Positions 12,267 through 24,150 of a DNA stretch of 64,000 nt are shown piece after piece (positions within the stretch are counted from its first letter, which is position 1; every line of letters starts with the position of its first letter). The stretch is from positions 9,410,204-9,474,203 of the forward strand of contig NC_041019.1 in assembly GCF_004193775.1 (NCBI RefSeq). Direction: 5' to 3'. Position numbers and translations under genes: made by a program. The notes beneath the pieces are model-generated. The model was not told the origin of the DNA. It saw only the letters and a program-made list of their open reading frames with translations, and did not search any database. The stretch comes from Glycine soja (lineage: Eukaryota; Streptophyta; Magnoliopsida; Fabales; Fabaceae).

Positions 12267-14524
12267 TGTGACACCCTCTACCCCTCACATATATACTAAT
12301 AAGGAATAAAAAATTCAAATATTAATTAAAAGTATTTTTAAAACATTTTTTTTAAATAAGTGTTTCAAAGGGGAAAAAGGCTCACATTCATTTTCTTCTA
12401 CATCATATTCAAACTTGTCCAAATAAATAATAAAGTATTCTCGACTCAACAAGGTCGTCTAAGCTTCATACAATTAATATAGAACATATATCCTAATGTC
12501 ACATCCTATCAGAGCGTTGTGTTCCCGTGTCCTCTAGCATGAGGTTCTTCATAGTCATCAACTTATTCATCTGCTCCCCCGAACACAAGTTCAAGATCAT
12601 CACAGGATCCAAACACAACAACACACAGGGAGTGAGTTATCACATTCCTAGCTAATAGAGAAACAAGACAATTAAATATACATATTATATAAATGAGATA
12701 CCACTTGCTTAAACATAGTTCACGTAACTTCACCACTTCGTCATTCAAAATTCACTTTTCAATTATCAATCACATTACACAAGAATCCCACACTTCGATC
12801 AAGATATAATAACACATCAATTAGCAAACATATGCAATAGTTATGCTAAGACTCAATCCTATATGCAATGTGGTACCATGTCAGTAAAAAAACCACCCTG
12901 GGGCGCTTAGGAGTACATAACAAGACACACCACACAATGGGTTTGTCAGGTCACTCTCACTAAGTAAGATCATAGGGAGACCAGTCAGGGTCACGATGTT
13001 TTGCGAGAATGCTCCAACCATATGAGATCAGCATAGGCTTAAAGGAGTACTCAAACCCGGTGACCCCCAAGGCCTACACTCCGAAGAGTCCGTCAGGGCC
13101 TCTCCCTCCTGATTCAGGTCCAACCCCTAAAATAATTTTTGCATGCAGACACTGCTCATGAATTATACAATACTCACGACCTTACACTCATGTTTTAAAC
13201 ACGTTCAACACAATTGCGCTACGATTTAACACTGGTTCCTAAATAGGAAACCTACATTTTCTCTTTAACAATGCGCATCAACGCTTTTCTCAAGATAACG
13301 CTGGTCGGGTTATTGTACAATTCATAGCTTACAACACAAGTAATTTCACATCAAGTGTTAACTACACACTTATCCACAATTATAACTCATTCACAATTTC
13401 ACATCTCATAGTGTCACAATCCACCATCACATGTTTACACGTATCTCACAAATTAACACATGTTCAACTTTACACTTATACTCAATCTCAATAACAATAT
13501 TATAATCTCAAAGCAACATGTTATTCTACAATTCATCACATACTCACAATTTGAATTATCATTTCATATCCTCAATATAACAATTTATATAAAAGACTAT
13601 CACAACATGAGGATTAAAACCCCTCAAATAATATTACACAATTATATCAAAATCATAGGTCGAAATATACAAATATCAAGAGCACAATTTATCAAGCAAT
13701 TTTCATCAGGACATCAATATTTTATTTATAATCATAAAGGAAAATTTGCAATTTAACAAACATCCCAAAATAAAATCTCAATTTAATCCTCTAAGGATCC
13801 CTACACATGTTCTCACTAATCCCCAACTGTGAATAACTCATCCCTTACCTCTAAGCGGGCTCATGTGTCTTCAGCCAGCGATAGCAACATCTCTAGCGGT
13901 TCCCGAAAATTCTTTCAATTATTCATCTGACTGCTCCGATAGAATTCCCAAACGTCAGAGAGACGGAGAAGAGATTGAAACCTCCACTTGTACTGTCTTC
14001 ATACGATTCCTTTTTCTCCCTCCAAGAATATTATCTCGCAAATTCCAACGGTGGAAGCGTGCGGAATTGAATTTCGAACAACATAACCAAATTTCAAAAT
14101 AATCCAACGGTTAACGAAACCGGGATCGTAGTTTTACCAAGGCAGCTCTGGGTTTCTGCGGGAAAGAAAAAGACTACAATGCGAAGGGTGTTTCTCTCAG
14201 TTCAGACATGATATCAAAATTACCAACGGTGAGAATGCTCGGAATTGTGTTACGAACATGATACACAAATTTCATGACGATCCAACGGTGAACAGGTTCA
14301 AGATCGTCGTTTTTCTGAGACTGGTTTGGTGGGCTGCGGGAAAAAGAAAGGGTTTTGAGAGGAGAAGGGGAAAAACGAAAATGAGGCCAAAAAGGAGGCA
14401 GCTGACTTAACATAACTATTTATACCTAGGGTACTCAACCTATTATTTACTCTATATTTATTTATTTATTTATTTTTTACTAAAAAGCTTTTTAAATTTA
14501 TTTACGAAAAATTGGGATGTTACA
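12267..14524 (-). repeat. LTR (3' LTR of the minus-strand LARD-like element)
   Basis: 2258 bp, bounded by the plus-strand ends TGTGACACC and GGGATGTTACA. The short open frames inside it (12563-12748, 13460-13756, 13863-14102, 14174-14413) are repeated in the other LTR and show no protein-family features. Confidence 0.95.
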
Positions 14525-17500
14525 ATTCCACCCCTCTTAAAAGAAGTTTCGTCCCCGAAACTTGCCGAAAGATCGAGAAAAAGATATCACGCATATGATT
14601 CTCAATATCAAGATGTGTGTCTAGTTGAAACTCTTTTTCTATTACCCCGATCACAAGACTCCTCTGCACTTAAATATTAAATTCGGTGATCCTCGTTTAC
14701 TCAATGATAGTATTACATAAGTAAGTCTTCTCACAAGAGTGACATCTCAACTATAATAGAATGTGAATGACATACTATTTGGAGTAGAATAATATCATAG
14801 GAGACACTAATGACAAATTGAAAAGAACAAACAAACACAAGGAGACGTGACTGATCACATGGTCGACTCTTTTTCGAACATCGGACGGTTCAAGAAAGAT
14901 AATGAGTTTCGAAACTCTCACACTCTACCGATCCTAGTTCACAATGACTATCGAGAATACATGATTTGCCTACCCTTGAGTCTAAGCCTCTTCCTTCAAC
15001 ATGATCTTTCTCACTTTCGTATACTTGACTCATAACTCTCACTTAGGTTCAAGAATTGTAACGATTCAACTCTAAGGTTGCCTACTTGATACTAACTGGG
15101 TGCTAATTAGATAAGCAATATAGATTACTCCCTACTTCTATAAGTTTGTTCACCTTGAGGTAATCTTCACACATTTATGCTCATCATGTCACCCTATAAC
15201 TTTGCACTTGAAGTTGAGATTTCAACTGTTGTTTACGATGTCTAACTCTATAACTAGGACACCGGCTATATCAACGGTTTCCTACTCAAGCCCTATCTAC
15301 TAAGCTAGTTCTAACGATTGAAACTAAACTCATAACAAGATTCTTGAGAGTTTTACCCGTCTCTTTTATCTCGAATTCAACTCCAAAGGTCCTCACGATA
15401 TATCAAACTAACGGTAATGTCTCTCAAAACATTATGGTGAACACCATGGTTACCCAGGATAAATCTTTTCATAAGTCTTAAGTTGTCAAGAAAATATCTA
15501 TCACTATTTGTCCTCCTACAAGCACTCTTCTAAACTTAAAAATTATTTCAAATATTTTACTACTCCAATAAGGACCTACGCGGCTAAGATAACACTCAAT
15601 GGCTTACAGTGGTCGAATTCTCTATGAACTTATGGCTTACTCCTTACAAGGATCTCATCCGAAAACTTAAACTTACTTGAGTCATCTCCAACTAGAATTA
15701 AGGTTAATTCAAGGAATGCTAAAATAACTTTTGGTTCGACTACTGGTTAAGGAAATTTTATCTTAATCTTAGGTTTCATTCAATCTTAAAACAACTTCTA
15801 CCCAAGAAGGATTTAAAGTTATCTCTCACCTAAAAAATAACATACTCTAAGGGTCAACATCATCTAACTAAAATGCATACGAAATTCTTAGTACGAACAT
15901 GATTCCCAAGGGTCTATAACAACCTTAAGGTATACCCCATAATTCAACTTAACTGGAAACATACTAAACACTATTCATTGAAACCACAACACTCAGGGTA
16001 GGAGATCCTGTCACACATTCCACGAACACATAGTGGTCATGACCAGGTACACATAGAGGCCACAATAGGTACTAAGGTATTCCTTGAAGCATCCACAAAC
16101 TTTTCCAAATTAAGGTAAAAAGAACTAAGATTTATCTTGCTAATCATACAACTATCATCCATAATCCTTTAGGTCACCTACCTTACGCAAGAACACTCAC
16201 TCTTGAATCCTTTTATGCTTCACTAACTACCTTACTCTTTTCTTAAGGTTTCACATTAAACCTCTTAACTATTCTTCACAACTTTTCCAACTACTCTATA
16301 TTCTTAAACAACTCTTTACCAGTCATCTCTTAGGAACTAGGATTACAATTTTCTATGGGTACTACACTCATAAGATTCTCAATTTCACACTTAGGTGGTA
16401 ACTAAGCATATCCTCAAGGAACACAAGTACTTGACTCATTAAGTTTACTTTCATCTGTAAGTACAAGGATCATGCCTATTCAAGGATTTCCTCTCGAACG
16501 CCTTAATGTAATTATCAAGGGCGAAGTCTCTCTCTATTCGTAACAGAAGTAACACATGACAACAAATCGAGCAGTTTAACAAGACATGATTGGAAGATGA
16601 ACAACTAATAACAAGATGTACACTCGATTGATTAGGAGACAATAATTTTAAATCAAGAACGATCACTCATCCATAATCAACAGTAGATACTCCAAATGAA
16701 TTCTATAAACGAAAACATAATCACAGTGTACGCACATATGGAGACATCAACTATCACTTGATTGTGACAGAAACATCAATAATCCAGTTGTTTGGTGTAG
16801 GCTCACAACACAAAGAATGAATTATACTCAAGCTTGGAAGCGTAATTGAATTACTTGACTTAAGCACACAACACAAAGAATAGGTTGCACTAGAATTAGA
16901 AGGTATGGTCAAAAGTGTATTCTTTATGAAATATTTTTTTTTTATATGAGTCATTGAACTATAGAGTATCACCATCGCTAAGAACAAGAATCTCAAACAA
17001 CCATACTCTTTATGCAATTAAGGTAAAACACCATACTACAAGTATACATAGAATTATAAGGTTCTTATAATAAGTATACAACGTACATATAAGAAGTAAG
17101 AATTAAATAGTTAATAAGGATGTATTAAGGAATCATAAACTTCAACTACTACATTCACGACTACGCACAAAATAAAGGGAGTTAAGTAGTCATGTGTTTA
17201 CACATCAAGAAAGACACACTCATCCAAGACATATATATGGTTCAAAAGGTTTTCACAACACTAATCCACACATCAAGATAGAAATAAGTTTATTAACAAC
17301 ATACATGCAGGAAGATAAGGGCTCATTAAGGCATTATCCATCAATATCAAGACCACTTGAATCACCCAATGGCTTGCCATAAAGTCCAACCGCACTTCGC
17401 AAATTATAGAGATGGTCAGTCTCATAACTCATGACTCAACAGTGGATTTATGGTATAGCAAACATTAAGGATGCAAGACACCTACAAGCATTATTATTAA

Positions 17501-17651
17501 GTCTCATTTAATCATGTAGGAGAAAATACGAATAATAATTCAAGCATCTTTAACAAAAGCATTTATAAGTAACCACATAGAGTGCACACCAGAATATGAT
17601 AAGCACATAACACACTGGCCGAAAGGTTCGACCTGCTCTGATACCACTAAA
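14525..17651 (-). other. Interior of LARD-like element, no coding capacity
   Basis: 3127 bp between the LTRs. No frame longer than about 90 codons and no retroviral motif was seen on either strand. This is expected of large retrotransposon derivatives, where the interior is retained for packaging or priming rather than coding. Confidence 0.8.
17635..17646 (-). other. Primer-binding site, initiator tRNA-Met type
   Basis: The complement reads TGGTATCAGAGC, five bases from the LTR boundary at 17652. This is the standard plant LTR-retrotransposon primer site complementary to the 3' end of initiator tRNA-Met. Confidence 0.9.
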
Positions 17652-19909
17652 TGTGACACCCTCTACCCCTCACATATATACTAATAAGGAATAAAAAATT
17701 CAAATATTAATTAAAAGTATTTTTAAAACATTTTTTTTAAATAAGTGTTTCAAAGGGGAAAAAGGCTCACATTCATTTTCTTCTACATCATATTCAAACT
17801 TGTCCAAATAAATAATAAAGTATTCTCGACTCAACAAGGTCGTCTAAGCTTCATACAATTAATATAGAACATATATCCTAATGTCACATCCTATCAGAGC
17901 GTTGTGTTCCCGTGTCCTCTAGCATGAGGTTCTTCATAGTCATCCACTTATTCATCTGCTCCCCCGAACACAAGTTCAAGATCATCACAGGATCCAAACA
18001 CAACAACACACAGGGAGTGAGTTATCACATTCCTAGCTAATAGAGAAACAAGACAATTAAATATACATATTATATAAATGAGATACCACTTGCTTAAACA
18101 TAGTTCACGTAACTTCACCACTTCGTCATTCAAAATTCACTTTTCAATTATCAATCACATTACACAAGAATCCCACACTTCGATCAAGATATAATAACAC
18201 ATCAATTAGCAAACATATGCAATAGTTATGCTAAGACTCAATCCTATATGCAATGTGGTACCATGTCAGTAAAAAAACCACCCTGGGGCGCTTAGGAGTA
18301 CATAACAAGACACACCACACAATGGGTTTGTCAGGTCACTCTCACTAAGTAAGATCATAGGGAGACCAGTCAGGGTCACGATGTTTTGCGAGAATGCTCC
18401 AACCATATGAGATCAGCATAGGCTTAAAGGAGTACTCAAACCCGGTGACCCCCAAGGCCTACACTCCGAAGAGTCCGTCAGGGCCTCTCCCTCCTGATTC
18501 AGGTCCAACCCCTAAAATAATTTTTGCATGCAGACACTGCTCATGAATTATACAATACTCACGACCTTACACTCATGTTTTAAACACGTTCAACACAATT
18601 GCGCTACGATTTAACACTGGTTCCTAAATAGGAAACCTACATTTTCTCTTTAACAATGCGCATCAACGCTTTTCTCAAGATAACGCTGGTCGGGTTATTG
18701 TACAATTCATAGCTTACAACACAAGTAATTTCACATCAAGTGTTAACTACACACTTATCCACAATTATAACTCATTCACAATTTCACATCTCATAGTGTC
18801 ACAATCCACCATCACATGTTTACACGTATCTCACAAATTAACACATGTTCAACTTTACACTTATACTCAATCTCAATAACAATATTATAATCTCAAAGCA
18901 ACATGTTATTCTACAATTCATCACATACTCACAATTTGAATTATCATTTCATATCCTCAATATAACAATTTATATAAAAGACTATCACAACATGAGGATT
19001 AAAACCCCTCAAATAATATTACACAATTATATCAAAATCATAGGTCGAAATATACAAATATCAAGAGCACAATTTATCAAGCAATTTTCATCAGGACATC
19101 AATATTTTATTTATAATCATAAAGGAAAATTTGCAATTTAACAAACATCCCAAAATAAAATCTCAATTTAATCCTCTAAGGATCCCTACACATGTTCTCA
19201 CTAATCCCCAACTGTGAATAACTCATCCCTTACCTCTAAGCGGGCTCATGTGTCTTCAGCCAGCGATAGCAACATCTCTAGCGGTTCCCGAAAATTCTTT
19301 CAATTATTCATCTGACTGCTCCGATAGAATTCCCAAACGTCAGAGAGACGGAGAAGAGATTGAAACCTCCACTTGTACTGTCTTCATACGATTCCTTTTT
19401 CTCCCTCCAAGAATATTATCTCGCAAATTCCAACGGTGGAAGCGTGCGGAATTGAATTTCGAACAACATAACCAAATTTCACAATAATCCAACGGTTAAC
19501 GAAACCGGGATCGTAGTTTTACCAAGGCAGCTCTGGGTTTCTGCGGGAAAGAAAAAGGCTACAATGCGAAGGGTGTTTCTCTCAGTTCAGACATGATATC
19601 AAAATTACCAACGGTGAGAATGCTCGGAATTGTGTTACGAACATGATACTCAAATTTCATGACGATCCAACGGTGAACAGGTTCAAGATCGTCGTTTTTC
19701 TGAGACTGGTTTGGTGGGCTGCGGGAAAAAGAAAGGGTTTTGAGAGGAGAAGGGGAAAAACGAAAATGAGGCAAAAAAGGAGACAGCTGACTTAACATAA
19801 CTATTTATACCTAGGGTACTCAACCTATTATTTACTCTATATTTATTTATTTATTTATTTTTTACTAAAAAGCTTTTTAAATTTATTTACGAAAAATTGG
19901 GATGTTACA
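17652..19909 (-). repeat. LTR (5' LTR of the minus-strand LARD-like element)
   Basis: 2258 bp, about 99.7% identical by eye to 12267-14524. A TATA-like TATAAATA lies near 19800-19812 on the minus strand, and repeated ATCCAACGGT-type motifs lie around 19430-19680. Confidence 0.95.
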
Positions 19910-19914
19910 CAAGC

Positions 19915-20580
19915 GATAGATATTTTAACCATAAAAAGTTGCTACCCAAGAAGCTTGGCCAATTAGAAATCAATGTCAATATTATTGACAAAGTAAAACA
20001 TCAACAATACAATTATTATAACTCCGCAAATGTTGATCTACAAATAATGTCTCACCAGTCACCATGTTTTACCGTTTGTCATTCTGTTTATAATCTCACA
20101 TGGTACGCTAGTCATGATGCAGGGATTATTTCTCCTGAACACGATCTTGCATCTCTACTTTTACAGTTTAGTTACCAACTCGTTTATCTCTTTAAATCAA
20201 AATAAATTGCACTAAGTCAAAACACTATAAAAAAATTGCAACATGAAATACAGAAATACCCGATAAACTCATGCATATTGAAGAACATGCTAAATAAGTT
20301 CTAGGATTAGCAAGTTAATGAAGATTCAAAATTTTATGTAATATATTGAAAAACAACTCTTATTGTACAAAAGGAATCCCGCATTCTGGACCGCATTGAA
20401 TGGTCGGAAAAAATATAACCACTGAAATACATCTTCCCAGGAAATCCAATTTTCCAGCATTCTGCTGCAAATTATCTGTAGTCGGCAACAAAATAGATGA
20501 ACACTATTGGGCTAAACTTCTAAGCTTGCAGGGATATTAGCTTAAAATGCTTACAATTAGTAGACCAAGGAATTATGATT
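19915..20580. other. CACTA interior right of the LARD-like element
   Basis: Unassigned A/T-rich sequence. One plus frame (19897-20205) begins inside the LTR end and shows no family feature. Confidence 0.4.
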
Positions 20581-20584
20581 TAGG

Positions 20585-20830
20585 CTTTTTTGGGGTATCC
20601 GAGCTTGATGGTTCAGCTTTCCTCTTAATTCCCAGAAAATGCTCTACCTGAATCAATTAAAAAAAAAAGATTTTAACAGAAAAATGCAAAGCTATTCCAC
20701 GAAAGCACTTTTTATAAAGCTTAAACACATCCTAAATTACCTTTCGATCACCAAGCATAGGTGTCAAGCCCCCAGGAAGATCCTTCTCAACAGTTGCAAA
20801 ACCACTTTTTGGGTTGCCAATAAAAAAACA
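20585..20830 (-). pseudogene. Two exon-like blocks of an unidentified gene (C-terminal end)
   Basis: The minus strand from about 20825 to 20745 reads NPKSGFATVEKDLPGGLTP then MLGDRK, followed by a donor-like AAG/GTAATT. The next block (about 20650-20585) follows an acceptor-like TTCAG and reads VEHFLGIKRKAEPSSSDTP to a stop. The splice borders and open frames suggest two terminal exons. I do not recognise the protein. It may belong to the same captured gene as the exons at 21.5-22.2 kb. Confidence 0.4.
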
Positions 20831-21279
20831 GTCACATACATTGGTATATCAACTAAACAAAAGGAAAGAAGAGAAGATAGAAGAAACTACACAGAGCCAT
20901 GCTTGCTATATTTATTCAATTCTTTTGATATTTTCAAAGACTTGCACAATTTAGTACAAAACCTATAATTTTTACTGGCATAATATCATAAGGAGAAAAA
21001 AAGGTTTTGTTATGCAACTCCTAACACAATACAATGTTCCTACTTCCACAGTAGTTATAATCTGGATAGGAATGCAAAATGGCCAACCCCAAATGCTATG
21101 AAGGATCACAAAGCAGCTACTATACTTAAGATGGTGAATACAGTGCAAAAGGTCACCCACCTTGGCCACAATCAGCATCATATGACAGTCCTATGGCGGC
21201 CAAACCTAAGCAGTTTTAACATTATTAACATTAAACATAATTACTTACTTCTTAGCATGCCAAAATCACTTTTTGCCAT

Positions 21280-21453
21280 AATCAATTTAAATTTTTTTAA
21301 AATAGGTTCTGAATGCTGCCATAAATCAACTCTCTTACATCATCTTTGGTCAATTTCCTTCTCTCAAATTCAAACTCAAGTTTTGAAATGGGTTGAGTGG
21401 ATGGTTCACAGTCATGTTCGCCAAGCCAGTGAAGTAAGGATCAGATAATGCCT
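21280..21453 (-). pseudogene. MAP kinase C-terminal exon fragment (plant TDY type)
   Basis: After an acceptor-like ATATCAG, the minus strand reads LSDPYFTGLAN and, in the next frame, PISKLEFEF followed by RRKLTKDDVRELIY. This order is the end of the kinase domain and the C-terminal extension of plant TDY-type mitogen-activated protein kinases, which act in cytosolic and nuclear signalling. A one-base frameshift lies between the two parts (near 21385), and no catalytic loop or TDY activation motif is present nearby. It is a single-exon relic within the candidate CACTA element. Confidence 0.7.
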
Positions 21454-21504
21454 GATATCACAAACATGACAGAAATAATGAAATATACTCTTAGGTAATT
21501 ATCA

Positions 21505-22177
21505 ATGAAATTATATATAGGTGATAGGAGATCAACCTCTTCAGCTGATGGAAGGTCTTTAGGATCATTAGGTAACTTTCCTTCTCCAACATAAGTATAA
21601 CATGCAAGAGTTTTGAAATACTCCAACTGTATGCTTTGAACGTTGTCGTTGTTTCCACATACAAAAACTCCTCAGAAACACTAATAAATTGAATTCTTTT
21701 TTCAACGAATAAAGAAACGCAATGACATCGATTCAGAATAATGACTTACACAAAAACTTCGGTAAAAGCACGCGAGAAGACGCAAATTGAAATCCGTGTA
21801 ATTTGAAAATCGAAAGGAGGCGCTCTTGCTCGTCGATTTCCTCGAAATGTCAGCGCCAGCGATCCTAATCCCAATCCTCGTCGCCACAGCCGACGCGGAC
21901 GCGATCGTCAGCGGCGGCGTTCCCGAGGGACTTCCAGTAGGAATCGACTCGGTTGGCGACCTCGGAGAACTGGTGCAGCACGGAGTCCTAGCCGCTGCGT
22001 TTGGCGCCGGCACTGCGGTCGTCGGAGGAGGAAGAGGCGAGGCAGCAATAGAGGGGTTACGATGGGAACGAGAGGAGCAAGGGCGTCCGTTGTGCGGGGA
22101 ACGGAACGGAAAGCTTCTGCGTCGGGAAGGTGAGCGTTGGTGCGGAAATGGAAGAAGAAGCCATGAGAGAGAGAATG
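21505..22177 (-). pseudogene. Plastid-protein-like exon fragments (possibly EXECUTER-like)
   Basis: A minus-strand ATG at 22164-22162 starts MASSSISAPTLTFP, a Ser-rich, transit-peptide-like N-terminus, broken by a frameshift. Further on, one frame reads VLHQFSEVANRVDSYWKSLG and later HFEEIDEQERLLSIFKLHG, with two in-frame stops between them. Another block (about 21630-21530) reads LEYFKTLACYTYVGEGKLP. The Ser-rich start followed by a Trp- and Glu-rich EQERLLS segment reminds me of the chloroplast EXECUTER proteins (singlet-oxygen signalling), but I cannot confirm this. The region is unusually G+C-rich for the window. The long Pro/Ser-rich open frame on the same strand is an out-of-frame reading. 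Confidence 0.35.
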
Positions 22178-22269
22178 AAAGAATGGATATGCTTGTTGTT
22201 GAAGAAGAAGGAGATTGGGAATATACTGTGTGTGTAGAGAATGTGAAGTGAAGGCGATGGAACATGAGG

Positions 22270-22784
22270 CTGGGAACTTGACTGTGAAAATTTGAGGGAT
22301 GGATCTTCTTAGTGCCTCAATAGATTTTTTATTTTTTATTTTTTCTAGACAGAGGGGATAAGGATGAAATGAAAATTTTTATTCTTACCTTATCTTTCCT
22401 TCTCTTTATGAATCAATGTCATGTAACTTCCTTTTATTTTTATTGATCGGTTTGGGTTGCCATTCAAAAAGGTGAAATAGGTGGCACTAAACAAATTATT
22501 TTTTATCAATGTCATGTAACTTTCCTTTTATTTTTAGTCTTAAATGGATTATGTCAAAGAACATACATAAATAATTTGAAGTGTAGTTCTATTAGTCTTT
22601 CTTTAGTATATTAATAATTATTTTAATATGATAAAATAATTATTTTATTATGATAAAATAATTATTTTAATATGAGAAAAATAGTGAAAATATTGTATAT
22701 TATCGAGTTTCTGATTAACTTTCTTAAAATAATTATTTTAATATGTATTTGTTTTATTGTATTTTACTTACACTATTGTTTGTA
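22270..22784. other. AT-rich stretch with short tandem repeats
   Basis: Near 22610-22740 a 24-26 bp unit (aataattattttaatatgat-like) is repeated about four times. No gene. Confidence 0.5.
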
Positions 22785-23078
22785 GGTAGAAACTTTTTAA
22801 ATTTTATCTACACCAATGGACTGTAAGTACAAGTTTTATAGAATTTTATCAACACCAAATAATCGTAGGTATAAATTTTTTTAAATTTTACCAATACTAA
22901 GCATTTGTAAGTAGAAGTTATTTTGAGTTTTACCTACACTAAATAATAGTAAGTACAAATTTTTTAATTTTACCTATAACAAACAAGTGTAGGTATAAGT
23001 ATTTTTTGACTTTTACCTACACTAATTTATGTGTGTAGGCAAAAGCCTCCATAGATATATGTCATTTTTCTTGTAGTG
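22785..23078. repeat. CACTA right terminus and subterminal repeats
   Basis: Six or more imperfect copies of a TTTTACCTACACTA / TGTAGGTA(A)AAGT motif about 40-50 bp apart. They finish in CATTTTTCTTGTAGTG at 23078, the complement of CACTACAAGAAAAATG. Confidence 0.75.
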
Positions 23079-23735
23079 CTGCAAGTATCTAAGTTTGTAA
23101 ATGTGTATCGGTATAAAAGAAAACTTATATTTATGTATAAGAGTTTTTGTTTTCTTCTATTGATTGTTTAGCAGAAATTGATTTTGCATGTTAATCATAG
23201 TAAAAGAAGAAATTCCCATGCTCCATAGTCTTTGAAAACACACAACTAACTACCTTTTCTTTCTTGATAAAAATAACTCAAATTTTGAGCTCGATTGAAT
23301 TCTTGAATATGGCATTTGAATGTGTCCAAGTCTAACCACTAAATTTATATTAGGTGGAGAATTAAGGAAAATAATAGAATCCAATAGCATAGTCATGAGA
23401 TACATAAAATTTGATTCCCTTTAAGAGTCACTTTGTAGGTTTTGGTGATTAAAGTAACACATTTAATACTAAATTTATTTTCTCTCCCAATGCTTTTTTG
23501 GGTTAAATTTATTATTAAAGTAACAATTTTGCTTTATTAAACTAGAGGTACTTTTTTTTGCTTGTTTTTTTTTCCAGCTTATATCATAATTAGATATCTT
23601 TTATTAAAATATGGTAATAATTTCATTTGTAAATAATAAATATTTTAATTAATTTTTTTTCCAAAAAAATGAATTGCTCATCTGATTTGTTGATTAGTAT
23701 TATTGAAGACACAGATTAATTCACATACCAAATCT
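23079..23735. other. Intergenic AT-rich stretch
   Basis: No gene or element recognised. Confidence 0.4.
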
Positions 23736-24150
23736 TCCATTATTTTAAACACAAAGGACAACTCAAATTTTCAAACTTAATTTTGTTTAATTCGGAACCA
23801 CTTGTTCTGGTGGGAAACAAAATAGATCCAGTGTTGACCTTATTCATGTAAAAATCACATTGACTTGAATTTGTAAATTATCGATCAATAGAATTAAAAT
23901 TTCCACAGAAAGTGAAAAGTGGTTCTGGGAAAAACAAGATAAAAGAAACATAAAATTAAAGCATTATTACGAACTTTACTTACCAGGAAAATTTTAGGGA
24001 AAAAACAAGAATAATGCAATGATACAACAACAAACTTACATCTTTTGTATCAGTAAAAACAGACAAAAGAATTGCAATTCCATAAAAGTACAATTAATTT
24101 CTACAAGAAGAAAAATTGTGGCATATACGGATGCCTTTTGATCAAAGTAG
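23736..24150. repeat. Partial copy of NB-LRR unit 3' flank
   Basis: Starting cattattttaaacac, this block matches 26621-27060, 54960-55640 and the start of the window with moderate divergence (shared phrases such as aatttccacagaaagtgaaaagtg). It marks a further, more decayed copy of the resistance-gene 3' flank. Confidence 0.75.

Larger units (their letters stand above)
12267..19909 (-). mobile_element. Complete non-coding LTR retrotransposon (LARD-like), 7643 bp
   Basis: Two 2258-bp direct repeats (12267-14524 and 17652-19909) bound a 3127-bp interior. The flanking target duplication is CAAGC (12262-12266 and 19910-19914). On the minus strand the LTR begins TGTAACATCCC and ends GGTGTCACA. 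A primer-binding site for initiator tRNA-Met (TGGTATCAGAGC, complement of 17635-17646) and a polypurine tract (AAGAGGGGTGGAAT, complement of 14525-14538) fix the orientation as minus. The interior has no gag, protease, reverse transcriptase or integrase reading frame, so it must have been moved by proteins of another element. The LTRs differ at only about six positions by eye, implying a recent insertion. It is nested within the candidate CACTA. Confidence 0.95.
7678..23078. mobile_element. Candidate large CACTA transposon carrying host-gene fragments
   Basis: The right end (plus strand, finishing at 23078) is the complement of CACTACAAGAAAAATGAC. The left end at about 7678 reads TTTACAAGAAAAATGACC. 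The two ends are inverted and agree over about 26 bp with few mismatches, although the first three bases (CAC) are altered on the left. Both carry subterminal copies of GTGTAGGTAAAAGTC-like and ACTTCTACTTACA-like motifs (7740-7940 and 22785-23050). No transposase was recognised, so it would be non-autonomous. Its cargo is a PDR ABC transporter fragment, a MAP kinase fragment, possible plastid-protein exons and a nested LTR element. Without that nested insertion it is about 7.8 kb. No clean 3-bp target duplication was found, so the left and right ends could belong to two separate insertions. Confidence 0.5.

Noticed and set aside
12563..14413. Several 60-98 codon frames, duplicated at 17948-19798
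   Set aside because: They are conserved only because the two LTRs are nearly identical. No family motif or start context supports them.
17635..17646. tRNA gene suggested by tRNA-Met-like sequence
   Set aside because: Only the 12-base primer-binding complement is present, next to an LTR; there is no cloverleaf.
14525..17651. Hidden gypsy pol in the LARD-like interior
   Set aside because: I looked for protease, YVDD/FIDD, DDE and zinc-finger motifs on both strands and saw none; only a profile search could exclude decayed traces.
21702..22265. 187-codon Ser/Pro-rich minus frame and 141-codon plus frame
   Set aside because: Both are off-frame readings of the G+C-rich fragment, where another minus frame gives the more protein-like HFEEIDEQERLLSIFKLHG.
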